A stretch of DNA of 64,000 bases from Photobacterium profundum (lineage in GTDB: Bacteria; Pseudomonadota; Gammaproteobacteria; Enterobacterales; Vibrionaceae): contig NZ_PYOD01000016.1 in the NCBI RefSeq assembly GCF_003026285.1, positions 1 through 64,000 of the forward strand. The letters are read 5' to 3'. Positions 35,702 to 44,530 of the stretch are shown here, piece by piece (the first letter of the stretch is position 1; every line of letters begins with the position of its first letter). The notes beneath the pieces were generated by a model. The model had not been told where the DNA came from. It did no database searches and was given only the letters and a program-made list of their open reading frames with translations. A program made the translations under genes and the position numbers.

Positions 35702-36539
35702 ATTGCGCCTCTTGCATTAAAATTGTGTTGGCTTTATCAGCTTCTGCTAATAACACCGAAAGTTCAGGAATATCTAAATCCCATTCAATCAGCGTGGGTG
35801 TGGCACCGTGTTGCTGTATCCAGTGACGGTACATTTGCCATACGGGGTCGCTAACGGGTTTGCTATGGGTATCAATCCAAATTTCTCCATCATCAAATTT
35901 CTTTACCGTAAAGCCAGCAAGGTGAATTTCTTTTACCGATAATGGATCTAATGCCGCAATGTATTCATTGCTGTCAAAGCCGTGATTAAAGGCACTAACA
36001 TAAATGTTATTAAAGTCGAGCAGTAAGCCACAGCCAGTACGCCGTTGCACGTGATGCAGAAACTCCCATTCTGGAATCGCTGAATGCTGGAAGCTTAAAT
36101 AACTTGATGGGTTTTCAACCAGCAATTGGCGACCGAGAAAATCTTGTACCTGTTCGACTTTGTCACAGAAATTGTTCAGGGCTTCTTCGGTATAAGGGAG
36201 TGGCAGTAAATCATTAAAAAACTGCCCGTCGACTGAACTCCAACTGAGATGATCTGAAACTGCAATCGGGTTTACCTCATCAACTAACTGCTTTAGTTGG
36301 ACAAGGTGATCGCGGTTTAATGGATCTGCTGAGCCCAGTGATAACCCAATACCATGACAACTGATAGGGTAACTCTCGGCTATTTGACGTAGTTGTTCTC
36401 GCGCCATAGAAGCCGGATTAAAATAGTTCTCACTGTGAATCTCAAACCAGCCAATATCTGGCTGTTGAGTAATGACTTGAGATACGTGGGGAGAGCGTAA
36501 GCCCACCCCAACCATCTGCTGTTGAGACAATAAGCTCAA
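35679..36539 (-). CDS. DUF692 multinuclear non-haem iron oxidase (BufB/HvfB type)
   Basis: MNIO enzymes modify cysteine residues in ribosomal peptides (thiooxazole or oxazolone-type products). The 286-residue TIM-barrel protein has the metal-ligand segments HSENYF, SCHGIGLSLGS, VSDHLSW, VENPSSYL, LLDFNNIYVSAFNHG, HLAGF and DTHSKPV. The frame starts at TTG 36539 behind agaggg; ATG at codon 9 (MVGVGLRS) is the alternative. The gene begins five bases after the second precursor gene. Confidence in the family is high; the product chemistry is inferred from the family. Confidence 0.94.
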   Translation of the reverse strand: MSLLSQQQMVGVGLRSPHVSQVITQQPDIGWFEIHSENYFNPASMAREQLRQIAESYPISCHGIGLSLGSADPLNRDHLVQLKQLVDEVNPIAVSDHLSWSSVDGQFFNDLLPLPYTEEALNNFCDKVEQVQDFLGRQLLVENPSSYLSFQHSAIPEWEFLHHVQRRTGCGLLLDFNNIYVSAFNHGFDSNEYIAALDPLSVKEIHLAGFTVKKFDDGEIWIDTHSKPVSDPVWQMYRHWIQQHGATPTLIEWDLDIPELSVLLAEADKANTILMQEAQYGQITTT

Positions 36540-36543
36540 TTAC

Positions 36544-36801
36544 TTAGCCCTCTGTAGAACCACCAGATAAGCGGTCGCATAATCCTTTAGGTACCATCAT
36601 GAATGCATCTTTTTGGCCATCAGTTTTTGATGTCCCGGCACATGAGCTGGTTTTGGTCGCACAGTCATTCTTACCGGCTTTAGCTACGCCGTAGCACTTT
36701 TCTTTTTCTTCAGCGGCAACGGCAGATGTAGAAGCCACAGTACCCGCTAGAGCAATAAGACCTGAAACAGCAGTCGCTAAAGCAATATTCGTTTTTTTCA
36801 T
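36544..36801 (-). CDS. DUF2282 bufferin-like precursor, copy 2
   Basis: An 85-residue exported peptide: Sec-type signal (MKKTNIALATAVSGLIALAG, cleavage likely after SAVA near 29), then a core with four Cys in KEKCYGV, KNDCATK, SSCAGT and GLCDRLSGG. This is the bufA1/hvfA pattern, whose cysteines are modified by the DUF692 enzyme encoded next door; described members bind copper in the periplasm. Nearly identical to the copy 66 bases upstream; differences are few (for example KTDGQ against KADGQ, FMM against FIM). Confidence 0.92.
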   Translation of the reverse strand: MKKTNIALATAVSGLIALAGTVASTSAVAAEEKEKCYGVAKAGKNDCATKTSSCAGTSKTDGQKDAFMMVPKGLCDRLSGGSTEG

Positions 36802-36867
36802 GATGGTTCCTCAAAATTTACGTATTGCTGCGCAATTGCACAGCAAGATATTTAATTAGTTAAAATG

Positions 36868-37128
36868 TTATGCTGATTCGGTAGAACCACCCGATAAGCG
36901 GTCACATAGACCTTTAGGAACCATGATGAAAGCATCTTTCTGGCCATCAGCCTTTGCTGTTCCGGCACATGAACTGGTTTTGGTCGCACAGTCATTTTTA
37001 CCCGCTTCAGCCACGCCGTAGCACTTTTCTTTTTCATCCGCCGCGACGGCAGATGTTGAAGCGACTGTACCGGCTAGAGCAATAAGACCTGAAACAGCAG
37101 TGGCTAGGGCGATGTTTGTCTTTTTCAT
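36868..37128 (-). CDS. DUF2282 bufferin-like precursor, copy 1
   Basis: An 86-residue peptide, promoter-proximal gene of the operon, with gaggatt before its ATG. The signal sequence is identical to copy 2 for the first 30 residues, and the four-Cys core is the same, with about seven substitutions and a tail of STESA. The tandem copies probably arose by recent duplication and both keep every Cys, so both look functional. In relatives the genes respond to copper; I found no certain copper-regulator site in the 287-base gap to uvrD. Confidence 0.92.
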   Translation of the reverse strand: MKKTNIALATAVSGLIALAGTVASTSAVAADEKEKCYGVAEAGKNDCATKTSSCAGTAKADGQKDAFIMVPKGLCDRLSGGSTESA

Positions 37129-37390
37129 AATAAATCCTCTTTAATACGTTGGCTGTTGCTGTAAGTTGCAACGTTTCCTTTGACTTAACTTATTTTGCTA
37201 TGGCGCCTTAAGCGCTCTCGAAATATAAGAAAGGGTAAAGGCAGAATTAATTTCACCTTTTTTTAACTTTTTTAAAGATTCATTAATATTTCTGCTCAGG
37301 AAAAGCATAGAACAAAAATAAACAGGCAAGGTATTGTGTTGTTAAAAGTTATCAAAGCATTCTGAAAATGAGCTGGTATAATCCTCACCA

Positions 37391-37406
37391 TTGTATAAAT
37401 AACCAG
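37391..37406 (+). promoter_or_regulatory. LexA (SOS) box at uvrD
   Basis: ttgtataaataaccag has the CTG-N10-CAG layout with one mismatch (TTG for CTG), and resembles the E. coli uvrD operator. It begins nine bases past a tataat -10 element (37377-37382), so a bound repressor would cover the transcription start. Confidence 0.7.
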
Positions 37407-37415
37407 TAGATAGCG

Positions 37416-39590
37416 ATGGACGTTTCACTCCTGTTAGATGGGCTCAATGATAAACAAAGAGAAGCGGTGGCAGCACCGTTAGGAAACCACCTTGTACTAG
37501 CGGGAGCGGGCAGTGGTAAAACCCGAGTGCTCGTTCATCGTATTGCGTGGTTAATGCAGATAGAACAAGCATCGTCGTATTCCATTATGTCCGTGACGTT
37601 TACCAATAAAGCGGCTGCCGAAATGCGCGGTCGAATTAATGAGCTAATGCAAGGCTCATCGGCGGGGATGTGGAACGGTACATTCCATGGTTTATGCCAC
37701 CGCATGCTACGTGCGCATTATCTTGATGCGCGCTTACCCGATGATTTCAATATTCTTGATTCTGATGATCAAATGCGTCTATTACGCCGTTTGATTAAAG
37801 CGCAAAATCTTGATGAGAAACACTGGCCAGCACGTCAAGCAGCGTGGTACATCAACGGTAAAAAAGACGAAGGCTTACGCCCGGCTAATATTGATGCTTT
37901 TAATGATCCGGTTGAAAAAACATGGTTGCGTATTTATACCGCGTACCAAGAGGCATGTGATCGTGCTGGGTTAGTCGATTTTGCTGAATTGTTGTTACGT
38001 GCCTTTGAGTTGGTTCGCGACAATAAACATATTCGTGAGCATTACCAAGCGCGTTTCAAGCACATCTTGGTGGACGAATTCCAAGATACCAACAACATTC
38101 AGTTTGCATGGCTGCGCTTAATGGCGGGTGTTGATTGTAATGTGATGATTGTCGGTGATGATGATCAGTCTATCTATGGCTGGCGCGGCGCCCAGGTTGA
38201 AAACATTCAGCGTTTCTTGCGCGACTTTGCCAATGCATCGTCCATTTTCCTTGAACAAAACTACCGTTCTACCGGTAACATTCTAAATGCTGCCAACGAA
38301 TTGATTGCCAATAACAATGAACGTATGGGCAAGAAATTATGGACGGATGGTGAAGAAGGCGAGTTGATCTCGTTGTATTCTGCATTCAATGAATTGGATG
38401 AAGCCCGTTTTGCGGTGGGTAAAATCAAAGAATGGCGTAATGAAAAAGGCGGTTCGCTGAACGATACTGCCTTTTTATACCGCAGTAATGCCCAATCTCG
38501 AGTATTGGAAGAAGCCTTAATTCAAGCGGGTCTACCGTACCGAATTTATGGTGGCATGCGTTTCTTCGAACGTCAGGAAGTGAAAGATTCACTGGCATAC
38601 CTGCGTTTGATGGCCAACCGAAATGATGATGCCTCTTTTGAGCGAGTGGTGAATACCCCTACGCGTGGCTTGGGAGATCGTACCTTAGAAACTATTCGTT
38701 TAGCTGCTCGTGATCGCAGTGTCACTATGTGGCAAGCTAGTGTCTCACTGCTTGAAGAGCAAGTGTTGGCGGGACGTGCAGCGAACTCGTTACGTCGTTT
38801 TATCGAGCTGGTCAATGCACTGGAAGACGATACGCGAGACTTACCTTTGTTCCAGCAAACGGATGATGTGATCCGTAACTCGGGTTTGCGTGCAATGTAC
38901 GAGCAAGAAAAAGGCGAAAAAGCCCAAGCTCGTATCGAAAACTTAGAAGAATTAGTCACGGCAACCCGTCAATTTGTTGTGCCAGAAGAAGCGGAAGAGA
39001 TGACGCCATTAGCGGCATTTCTGTCTCATGCGGCACTAGAAGCTGGCGAAGGTCAGGCCGATGACTTTGAAGACGCGGTGCAGCTAATGACTATGCACAG
39101 TGCGAAAGGGTTAGAGTTCCCGATTGTCTTCATGGTGGGTGTTGAAGAGGGTATGTTCCCTAGTTCACGCACGACGGAAGAAGTCGGGCGTTTAGAAGAA
39201 GAACGTCGCTTGTGTTACGTCGGTATGACCCGTGCGATGAAGAAGTTGTACATCACTTATGCTGAAATGCGCCGTTTATACGGTAAAGATAATTTCCATA
39301 AGCCATCACGCTTTATTCGTGAAATTCCAACGGAGTTTGTGGAAGAAGTGCGGATGAAGGCACAAGTCTCTCGTCCTGCAAGCAGTGGACGTTTTAGCCA
39401 AACCCAGGTGAATGATAACTTTAATCAAACCGGTTTTAATTTAGGGCAGCGTGTTAAGCACACTAAATTTGGTGAAGGAACCATTATTAACTTTGAAGGC
39501 AGTGGTGCGCAAAGCCGTGTTCAGGTCGCTTTCAATGGTGAAGGTATTAAGTGGTTAGTGACGCAATACGCTAAGCTCGATCCAATGTAA
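37416..39590 (+). CDS. uvrD: DNA helicase II
   Basis: 3'-5' helicase of nucleotide excision repair and mismatch repair. 724 residues, the usual length. Helicase motifs in order: AGAGSGKTRVL (Walker A, about 29-39), VTFTNKAAAEM, VDEFQDTNNIQ (motif II), VGDDDQSIYGWRGA, EQNYRST, TMHSAKGLEFPIVF and YVGMTRAMKKL; the C-terminal Tudor-like GQRVKHTKFGEGTII is intact. Preceded by an SOS-box-like sequence. Confidence 0.96.
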   Translation: MDVSLLLDGLNDKQREAVAAPLGNHLVLAGAGSGKTRVLVHRIAWLMQIEQASSYSIMSVTFTNKAAAEMRGRINELMQGSSAGMWNGTFHGLCHRMLRAHYLDARLPDDFNILDSDDQMRLLRRLIKAQNLDEKHWPARQAAWYINGKKDEGLRPANIDAFNDPVEKTWLRIYTAYQEACDRAGLVDFAELLLRAFELVRDNKHIREHYQARFKHILVDEFQDTNNIQFAWLRLMAGVDCNVMIVGDDDQSIYGWRGAQVENIQRFLRDFANASSIFLEQNYRSTGNILNAANELIANNNERMGKKLWTDGEEGELISLYSAFNELDEARFAVGKIKEWRNEKGGSLNDTAFLYRSNAQSRVLEEALIQAGLPYRIYGGMRFFERQEVKDSLAYLRLMANRNDDASFERVVNTPTRGLGDRTLETIRLAARDRSVTMWQASVSLLEEQVLAGRAANSLRRFIELVNALEDDTRDLPLFQQTDDVIRNSGLRAMYEQEKGEKAQARIENLEELVTATRQFVVPEEAEEMTPLAAFLSHAALEAGEGQADDFEDAVQLMTMHSAKGLEFPIVFMVGVEEGMFPSSRTTEEVGRLEEERRLCYVGMTRAMKKLYITYAEMRRLYGKDNFHKPSRFIREIPTEFVEEVRMKAQVSRPASSGRFSQTQVNDNFNQTGFNLGQRVKHTKFGEGTIINFEGSGAQSRVQVAFNGEGIKWLVTQYAKLDPM

Positions 39591-39608
39591 CCCTGAACGA
39601 CATGAAAA

Positions 39609-39668
39609 ATAAAAAGCCCATCTTGCCAGCTTCTTGTAATAAGAACTGACAAAACGGGCTTTTTTTAG
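39609..39668. terminator. terminator between uvrD and ggt
   Basis: A long imperfect hairpin (aaaagccc...cttctt / aagaa...gggctttttt) with T-runs on both strands, between converging genes. Confidence 0.8.
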
Positions 39669-39713
39669 GTATGTGCTTTGTTAGTTAAGAGGCTTATTGG
39701 TTAGCCAAGGCGC

Positions 39714-41468
39714 TTACTGAGCAATGACTTTTCCTTCACGGCGTGGGTCAGCTGCACCTGTGAGTGATTTACCGTCAACACGAATAGCTTGAACACCAGA
39801 ATTTAACTCTTTCACTTTTACCTTAAAGCCGAGCTGCTCCAGTTTTGGTGCCCATTGTTCAGCGGTCGTGTCTTGTTCTAATTCAAATGCGCCAAAGCGG
39901 TTATTCATATTGGGTAAGTTAATGGCTTGCTGAAGGTTTAATCCCCAATCAAGGTGTGCTACTAACGTCTTGGCAACATACCCAATGATTTGGCTACCAC
40001 CAGGTGAACCAACGGCCATATACGGTTCACCTTCTTTCATTACAATGGTCGGTGCCATCGATGAGCGCGGACGTTTTCCAGGCTCAATCCGATTGGCAAT
40101 TGGTACACCATCAGCATGGCTGCGGAATGAGAAATCCGTTAATTCATTATTGAGTAAGAATCCTCGTACCATTAAGCGTGAGCCAAAACCATTCTCAATG
40201 GTGGTGGTGATCGACACCATGTTGCGGTCTTTATCGACGATAGAAAAATGGCTGGTAGACGGTAACTCAATGGCTTCATCTAATGCGTAATTCATTGCAT
40301 GTGACCAAGGTGGCTTACCCGCCGCAGTCGTTGCCAGAGCGGTATCCCCTTTCAGCAACGTTGCGCGTTGTTCGATATAACCAGCAGCTAATAAGCCCTC
40401 GGTAGGCATAGGTACATAATCGCTGTCTGCCATGTATTTACCACGATCGGCAAAGGCTAAACGAGAAGCGTCACCGAGTAAGCGCCAGCTTTGAATGTTC
40501 TCTGGACCCATTTTAGCGATGGGGTAATGGCTTAGCATGCCCATAATTTGCCCCAAGGTTAATGCCCCAGAGCTAGGTGGCCCCATGCCACATATCGAAT
40601 ATTGACGATAAGGCGCGCAGATGGGTTCACGTTCTTTTACTTGATAGGTAGCTAAATCCATCGTGTTTAATACACCAGGATTAGCTTTCGCCCCGCGTAC
40701 GGTTTTAACAATATCGTTAGCAATCTTACCGTGGTAAAACGCACTGGCACCTTGGTCGGCGATTAACATTAATGTATCGGCATAAGCGGGATTTTTAAGG
40801 TTTTGTCCTGCTTTGATTGGTGAGCCATCTTGATTAAAGAAGTAAGCTTTAGCTTCAGCTGAACGTTGTAGATAGTCTTTATCGTTGGCCACTAATTTAG
40901 CTAAGCGTGGGCTAACAACAAAACCTTTTTTAGCCAGATTTATAGCGGGTTCAAATAGGGTTTTCCACGGTAATTTACCTAAACGCTGGTGGGTATGCTG
41001 CAGTAATTTAACAGTACCTGGTGTACCCACTGAACGCCCACCGACAACAGCGTCAAAGAACTGTAGTGGTTCGCCTTTATCATCCTGAAATAATCGTGGT
41101 GTAACGCCATAAGGTGCAGTTTCTCGACCATCAAACGATGTTAAAGCCTCTTTTTTTGCATCCCAATACATTAAAAATGCACCACCACCAATTCCCGATG
41201 ACTGTGGTTCAACTAATCCCAATACTAACTGGGTGGCAACCATGGCATCAATGGCATTACCACCTTGGCGTAGCATTGCTGCTCCTGCTTCACTGGCATA
41301 AGGGTTGGCAGACGCAATCATCCAATCAGACCCTTGCACCAAGGTTTGCGTTTTTAAGCCTGTCGCGGCTTCGGGGGCAATACTATCTGCGCTTTGTTTA
41401 GCGAACGCGGGTGTGATGGCGAGGCTAGCGGTTATAAATAACGCTAGGTAAGATGCTTTCCACTGCAT
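39714..41468 (-). CDS. ggt: gamma-glutamyltranspeptidase
   Basis: Periplasmic enzyme that cleaves and transfers the glutamyl group of glutathione. A 584-residue proenzyme with signal peptide (MQWKASYLALFITASLA..., ends AFA). It self-cleaves before a Thr: the site is ELPSTSHFSIVD near 385, where the Thr of STSH matches the catalytic Thr. Substrate-binding segments FDGRETAP, SSGIGGGAF and SPGGSQIIGYV are visible. Monocistronic. Confidence 0.94.
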   Translation of the reverse strand: MQWKASYLALFITASLAITPAFAKQSADSIAPEAATGLKTQTLVQGSDWMIASANPYASEAGAAMLRQGGNAIDAMVATQLVLGLVEPQSSGIGGGAFLMYWDAKKEALTSFDGRETAPYGVTPRLFQDDKGEPLQFFDAVVGGRSVGTPGTVKLLQHTHQRLGKLPWKTLFEPAINLAKKGFVVSPRLAKLVANDKDYLQRSAEAKAYFFNQDGSPIKAGQNLKNPAYADTLMLIADQGASAFYHGKIANDIVKTVRGAKANPGVLNTMDLATYQVKEREPICAPYRQYSICGMGPPSSGALTLGQIMGMLSHYPIAKMGPENIQSWRLLGDASRLAFADRGKYMADSDYVPMPTEGLLAAGYIEQRATLLKGDTALATTAAGKPPWSHAMNYALDEAIELPSTSHFSIVDKDRNMVSITTTIENGFGSRLMVRGFLLNNELTDFSFRSHADGVPIANRIEPGKRPRSSMAPTIVMKEGEPYMAVGSPGGSQIIGYVAKTLVAHLDWGLNLQQAINLPNMNNRFGAFELEQDTTAEQWAPKLEQLGFKVKVKELNSGVQAIRVDGKSLTGAADPRREGKVIAQ

Positions 41469-41618
41469 ATGAGCTCCTTATGTCTGTCTCTCTTGATAGA
41501 AGTTCGGTCAATGAACTTCGTAGCGTAGAGAGTGACAGTGCAAAGCGCTAGTGTCTAATTGATGAGCATTTTTTGTGCTCATTCTCAATAATTTTCGTGC
41601 TTAATTACCACGATATTT

Positions 41619-42275
41619 TTACAACGTAACTATGATATTCAACAAGATCATACTGCCGATAGTCACAAAAAGTACGCCACAGACACCGTCGATATAAGGT
41701 GTCCATTGCTGGATTTTTTGTTGTAGACGTCTCCCTGTTAGTAACCATGCCAGCATGGCGAACCATAGAAATGATGTGATCCATAAAATCGCAATTGCGG
41801 TTATTTTTCCAGATATCGACATATCAACTGGCACTATGGTCGAGAGTAGGCTGATGAAAAATACTAACGCTTTAGGGTTTAATATATTGGTCGTAAACCC
41901 TTTCACGAGCGCTTGTTTACTATTAGCAATAATGCGTTTTGGGGCTGCAACTGTTTCAGTATGCGCTGTGGGGCGAAAGATAGGAGTCAGCACGCTTCTA
42001 ACAGCACCAATACCCAGCCACAGTAAGTATGAACCCCCAGCGGCTTGCAGTAAGGCAAATAGGGTTGGCTGCTGGTGGATCAATAAGCTGGCGCCAGTCA
42101 GGCTTAAAATTGAATGCAATAAAATACCCAGAGACAAGCCCAGTGCGATCGCAATGCCCGTTTGACGCCCGTAACGTCCTGCGTTTTGTACCACTAGGGC
42201 AAAATCAGGCCCTGGGCTCATTAGCGCAATAACGTGGACGGTAACTAAGGTAAGTAAAGTGGTGACTTCGTTCAT
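41619..42275 (-). CDS. LysE/RhtB family amino acid exporter
   Basis: A 218-residue inner membrane protein of six spans. The N-terminal motif SPGPDFALVVQNA (about 20-32) is the LysE/RhtB signature. The start chosen is ATG 42275 (MNEVTTLLTLV); the open frame extends 34 codons upstream into non-membrane sequence. It lies 140 bases after an AraC-type regulator on the same strand, a frequent pairing in which the regulator controls the exporter. The substrate cannot be told. Confidence 0.9.
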   Translation of the reverse strand: MNEVTTLLTLVTVHVIALMSPGPDFALVVQNAGRYGRQTGIAIALGLSLGILLHSILSLTGASLLIHQQPTLFALLQAAGGSYLLWLGIGAVRSVLTPIFRPTAHTETVAAPKRIIANSKQALVKGFTTNILNPKALVFFISLLSTIVPVDMSISGKITAIAILWITSFLWFAMLAWLLTGRRLQQKIQQWTPYIDGVCGVLFVTIGSMILLNIIVTL

Positions 42276-42415
42276 GGTGTCTCGCCGTTTGTATTCGATT
42301 GGATTGGTATGTTTTGCAGTATGACGGGGCGTGTTTGAATGCGCTTGTAAAAAAGTGACAGCGAAAAGAAAGTACAACGGAAAGAAGAATAGTGATGGTT
42401 ATAAATTGGATATCG

Positions 42416-43210
42416 TTATTTTATGAGCGAAGGCGCAATACCGAACGTTTGTTTAAAGGTATTGGCAAAGTGCGCCTGATCATAAAAGCCGACATGATAA
42501 GCCACCTCTGTACTATTAAAACCAGCCCGCAGCAAAGCCATAGCATGCTCTAGGCGTAAACGAGCTAACCAAGCATAAGGTGTAATGCCAGTGGTTTTCT
42601 TAAATTGACGCAAGAGTTGTGACGGGCTGAGGTCACACAGTATTGCCAAGTCATTAAGGCTGATTTTTTGATCAAGATGCGCCATAAAATAATCGCGTAA
42701 CTGGCGTAAATCTTTGGTACCCAGCTTCGTGACTGTGTGTTCTGTTACTTTTCCATAGTGGGTTAATAGATAAGAAAAGTATTCGATCGGCAAGCTATCT
42801 TTAGATAATTGAGACGCCAAAGGATTATCTAATTGGGTATGTAATTGAGTTAGTTGCCGAAAAAACTGATGATCGGAAATCTTATGTTGTGGGAAACAAA
42901 AGAGGTCTTTACCCGATACGGCTTCAGCCTGTTGGGTTAACCAACCAGGGCTGATACTGAAGACTTTCACGCGGTAGCCAGCACTTTCTTTTGGTTGCCC
43001 ATCGTGAATTTCATCGGGGGGCATGATCACCATTTGACCCGGCCCTGCTACATGTTTTGCGCCATTGAAGAAATACTGCTGCTGCCCTTGGGTGATTAAG
43101 CCCAAATGGTAATCGAGGTGATAATGGCGTTTGAAAGAAAAGCTTTGGTAATGGGCATCAATCAAGTTGATATCATCAATATTGCTTTTACGATGACTGA
43201 CTTTATTCAT
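42416..43210 (-). CDS. AraC family transcriptional regulator
   Basis: 264 residues: an N-terminal cupin sensor (HLGLITQGQQQYFFNG, GQMVIMPPDEIHDGQP) and a C-terminal pair of helix-turn-helix units (SLNDLAILCDLSPSQLLRQFKK; STEVAYHVGFYDQAHFANTFKQ, followed by FGIAPS). Lies just upstream of the LysE-type exporter on the same strand; control of that exporter is a reasonable inference. A nine-pair inverted repeat (gcagcttgt / acaagctgc, 43278-43304) lies 68 bases before its start and might be an operator. Confidence 0.92.
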   Translation of the reverse strand: MNKVSHRKSNIDDINLIDAHYQSFSFKRHYHLDYHLGLITQGQQQYFFNGAKHVAGPGQMVIMPPDEIHDGQPKESAGYRVKVFSISPGWLTQQAEAVSGKDLFCFPQHKISDHQFFRQLTQLHTQLDNPLASQLSKDSLPIEYFSYLLTHYGKVTEHTVTKLGTKDLRQLRDYFMAHLDQKISLNDLAILCDLSPSQLLRQFKKTTGITPYAWLARLRLEHAMALLRAGFNSTEVAYHVGFYDQAHFANTFKQTFGIAPSLIK

Positions 43211-43277
43211 GCGATTGCTCAGTGATGATCGGAAGGTCGGGCTTTTCTATTATAAGTACACCATAAGTGAAGGGTAT

Positions 43278-43304
43278 GCAGCTTGTAAAATATTCACAAG
43301 CTGC
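43278..43304. promoter_or_regulatory. inverted repeat between rarD and the AraC gene
   Basis: Perfect nine-base arms (gcagcttgt / acaagctgc), loop of nine, no T-run on either strand. It may be an operator of the AraC-type gene, or a weak end signal for rarD. Confidence 0.4.
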
Positions 43305-43337
43305 CTAGCGAAGTACTCATTAAACAGATAACGCTAA

Positions 43338-44249
43338 TTAGGCTATAGGAGCCACTTTTTTACTGTCGCGATGGCGTTTAATTCCGTCAAAGCTAAATAA
43401 AATCAGAGCAGCCCAGATGAAGATAAACGTCATTCCATTATCGACTGTGAAGGGTTCGCCATATACCAATACTGCCAATAAGAACATTAAGCTTGGCCCG
43501 ATATACTGGAAGAAACCCAGCGTCGATAACTTAAGTTTAGTGGCAGCCCCGGTAAAACACAGCAAAGGTAATGTTGTTACAACCCCCGCAGCAACAAGCA
43601 ATAGATTAAGTTGCAATGGGTTATCAGCAAGGTTGGCGGTTGGGCTATCGGTAATAAAGAAAATATAAATGGTTGCCAGCGGTAGCAGTACACAAGTTTC
43701 GAGGAATAACCCTGTTTGAGCATCCAAATTAATTTTCTTACGGAGTAAACCATAGCAACCGAAACTACCGGCTAATGCCAATGCAATCCAAGGTAATGAG
43801 CCAAATTGAATTAACTGTGCTGCGACACCACATGCGGCTAATGCCACCGCGACCCATTGTAATGCCCGCAGTCGTTCACCAAGAAAAACCATGCCAAGAA
43901 TGACATTGAATAAAGGGTTAATAAAATATCCTAGGCTGGCATCCAACATGTAATTGTTATTCACCGCCCAGATGAAAATCATCCAGTTAGTTCCCACCAA
44001 TAGCGCTGTTACCGTTAGCATTAGCAACATTTTTGGTTTAGCGATCACAGCGCGAATTTTGCTCCAACCCTTACTGACAAAAATCAATGCAGCTAAAAAG
44101 AAGAACGACCAAATAACACGATGGCTTAGAATTTCTAACGGGCTAACATTCTGCAATGCTTTAAAGTAGATAGGAGCAATGCCCCACATCGTATAAGCAG
44201 CGAGGGCAAGAATAACCCCGCGTTGTGTTTTTTGGGCTTGTTCTTCCAT
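43338..44249 (-). CDS. rarD: EamA family transporter RarD
   Basis: A 303-residue inner membrane protein with about ten spans in two EamA halves. It matches RarD (chloramphenicol-sensitivity protein family) by AAYTMWGIAPIYFKAL near the N-terminus, SHRVIWSFFFL, ASLGYFINPLFNVILGMVFLGE (in parts) and FFQYIGPSLMFLLAVLVYGE near the C-terminus. The substrate is unknown. Monocistronic, divergent from recQ; the 281-base gap between them shows no further feature. Confidence 0.9.
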   Translation of the reverse strand: MEEQAQKTQRGVILALAAYTMWGIAPIYFKALQNVSPLEILSHRVIWSFFFLAALIFVSKGWSKIRAVIAKPKMLLMLTVTALLVGTNWMIFIWAVNNNYMLDASLGYFINPLFNVILGMVFLGERLRALQWVAVALAACGVAAQLIQFGSLPWIALALAGSFGCYGLLRKKINLDAQTGLFLETCVLLPLATIYIFFITDSPTANLADNPLQLNLLLVAAGVVTTLPLLCFTGAATKLKLSTLGFFQYIGPSLMFLLAVLVYGEPFTVDNGMTFIFIWAALILFSFDGIKRHRDSKKVAPIA

Positions 44250-44530
44250 GGGAATCCAAATGGTTATTTTATAAAATCAATGAGGTTTTCTCAAAAAGTA
44301 TGCGGAAGCAGTATAAAGCGAGATTCTTTGAAATGGCTATATCTTTATCAATAGATTAAATGATAAACAATGTATCGCAAGCTTAACTGTTCATCTTCTT
44401 ACTCTGTTTCGTATTTCTTTTCAGATATCTTTCCGGTGTGCCTTCTGCGACTGACAACGTGTTGAGTCGTTCACTTAATAAGCCCATTTAGTATAGAATA
44501 GCCCGCCCCCAATATTTTAAGAGTAGGTTT

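Noticed and set aside
36544..37128. One of the two DUF2282 genes as a pseudogene
   Set aside because: Both have intact frames, signal peptides, ribosome-binding sites and all four cysteines.
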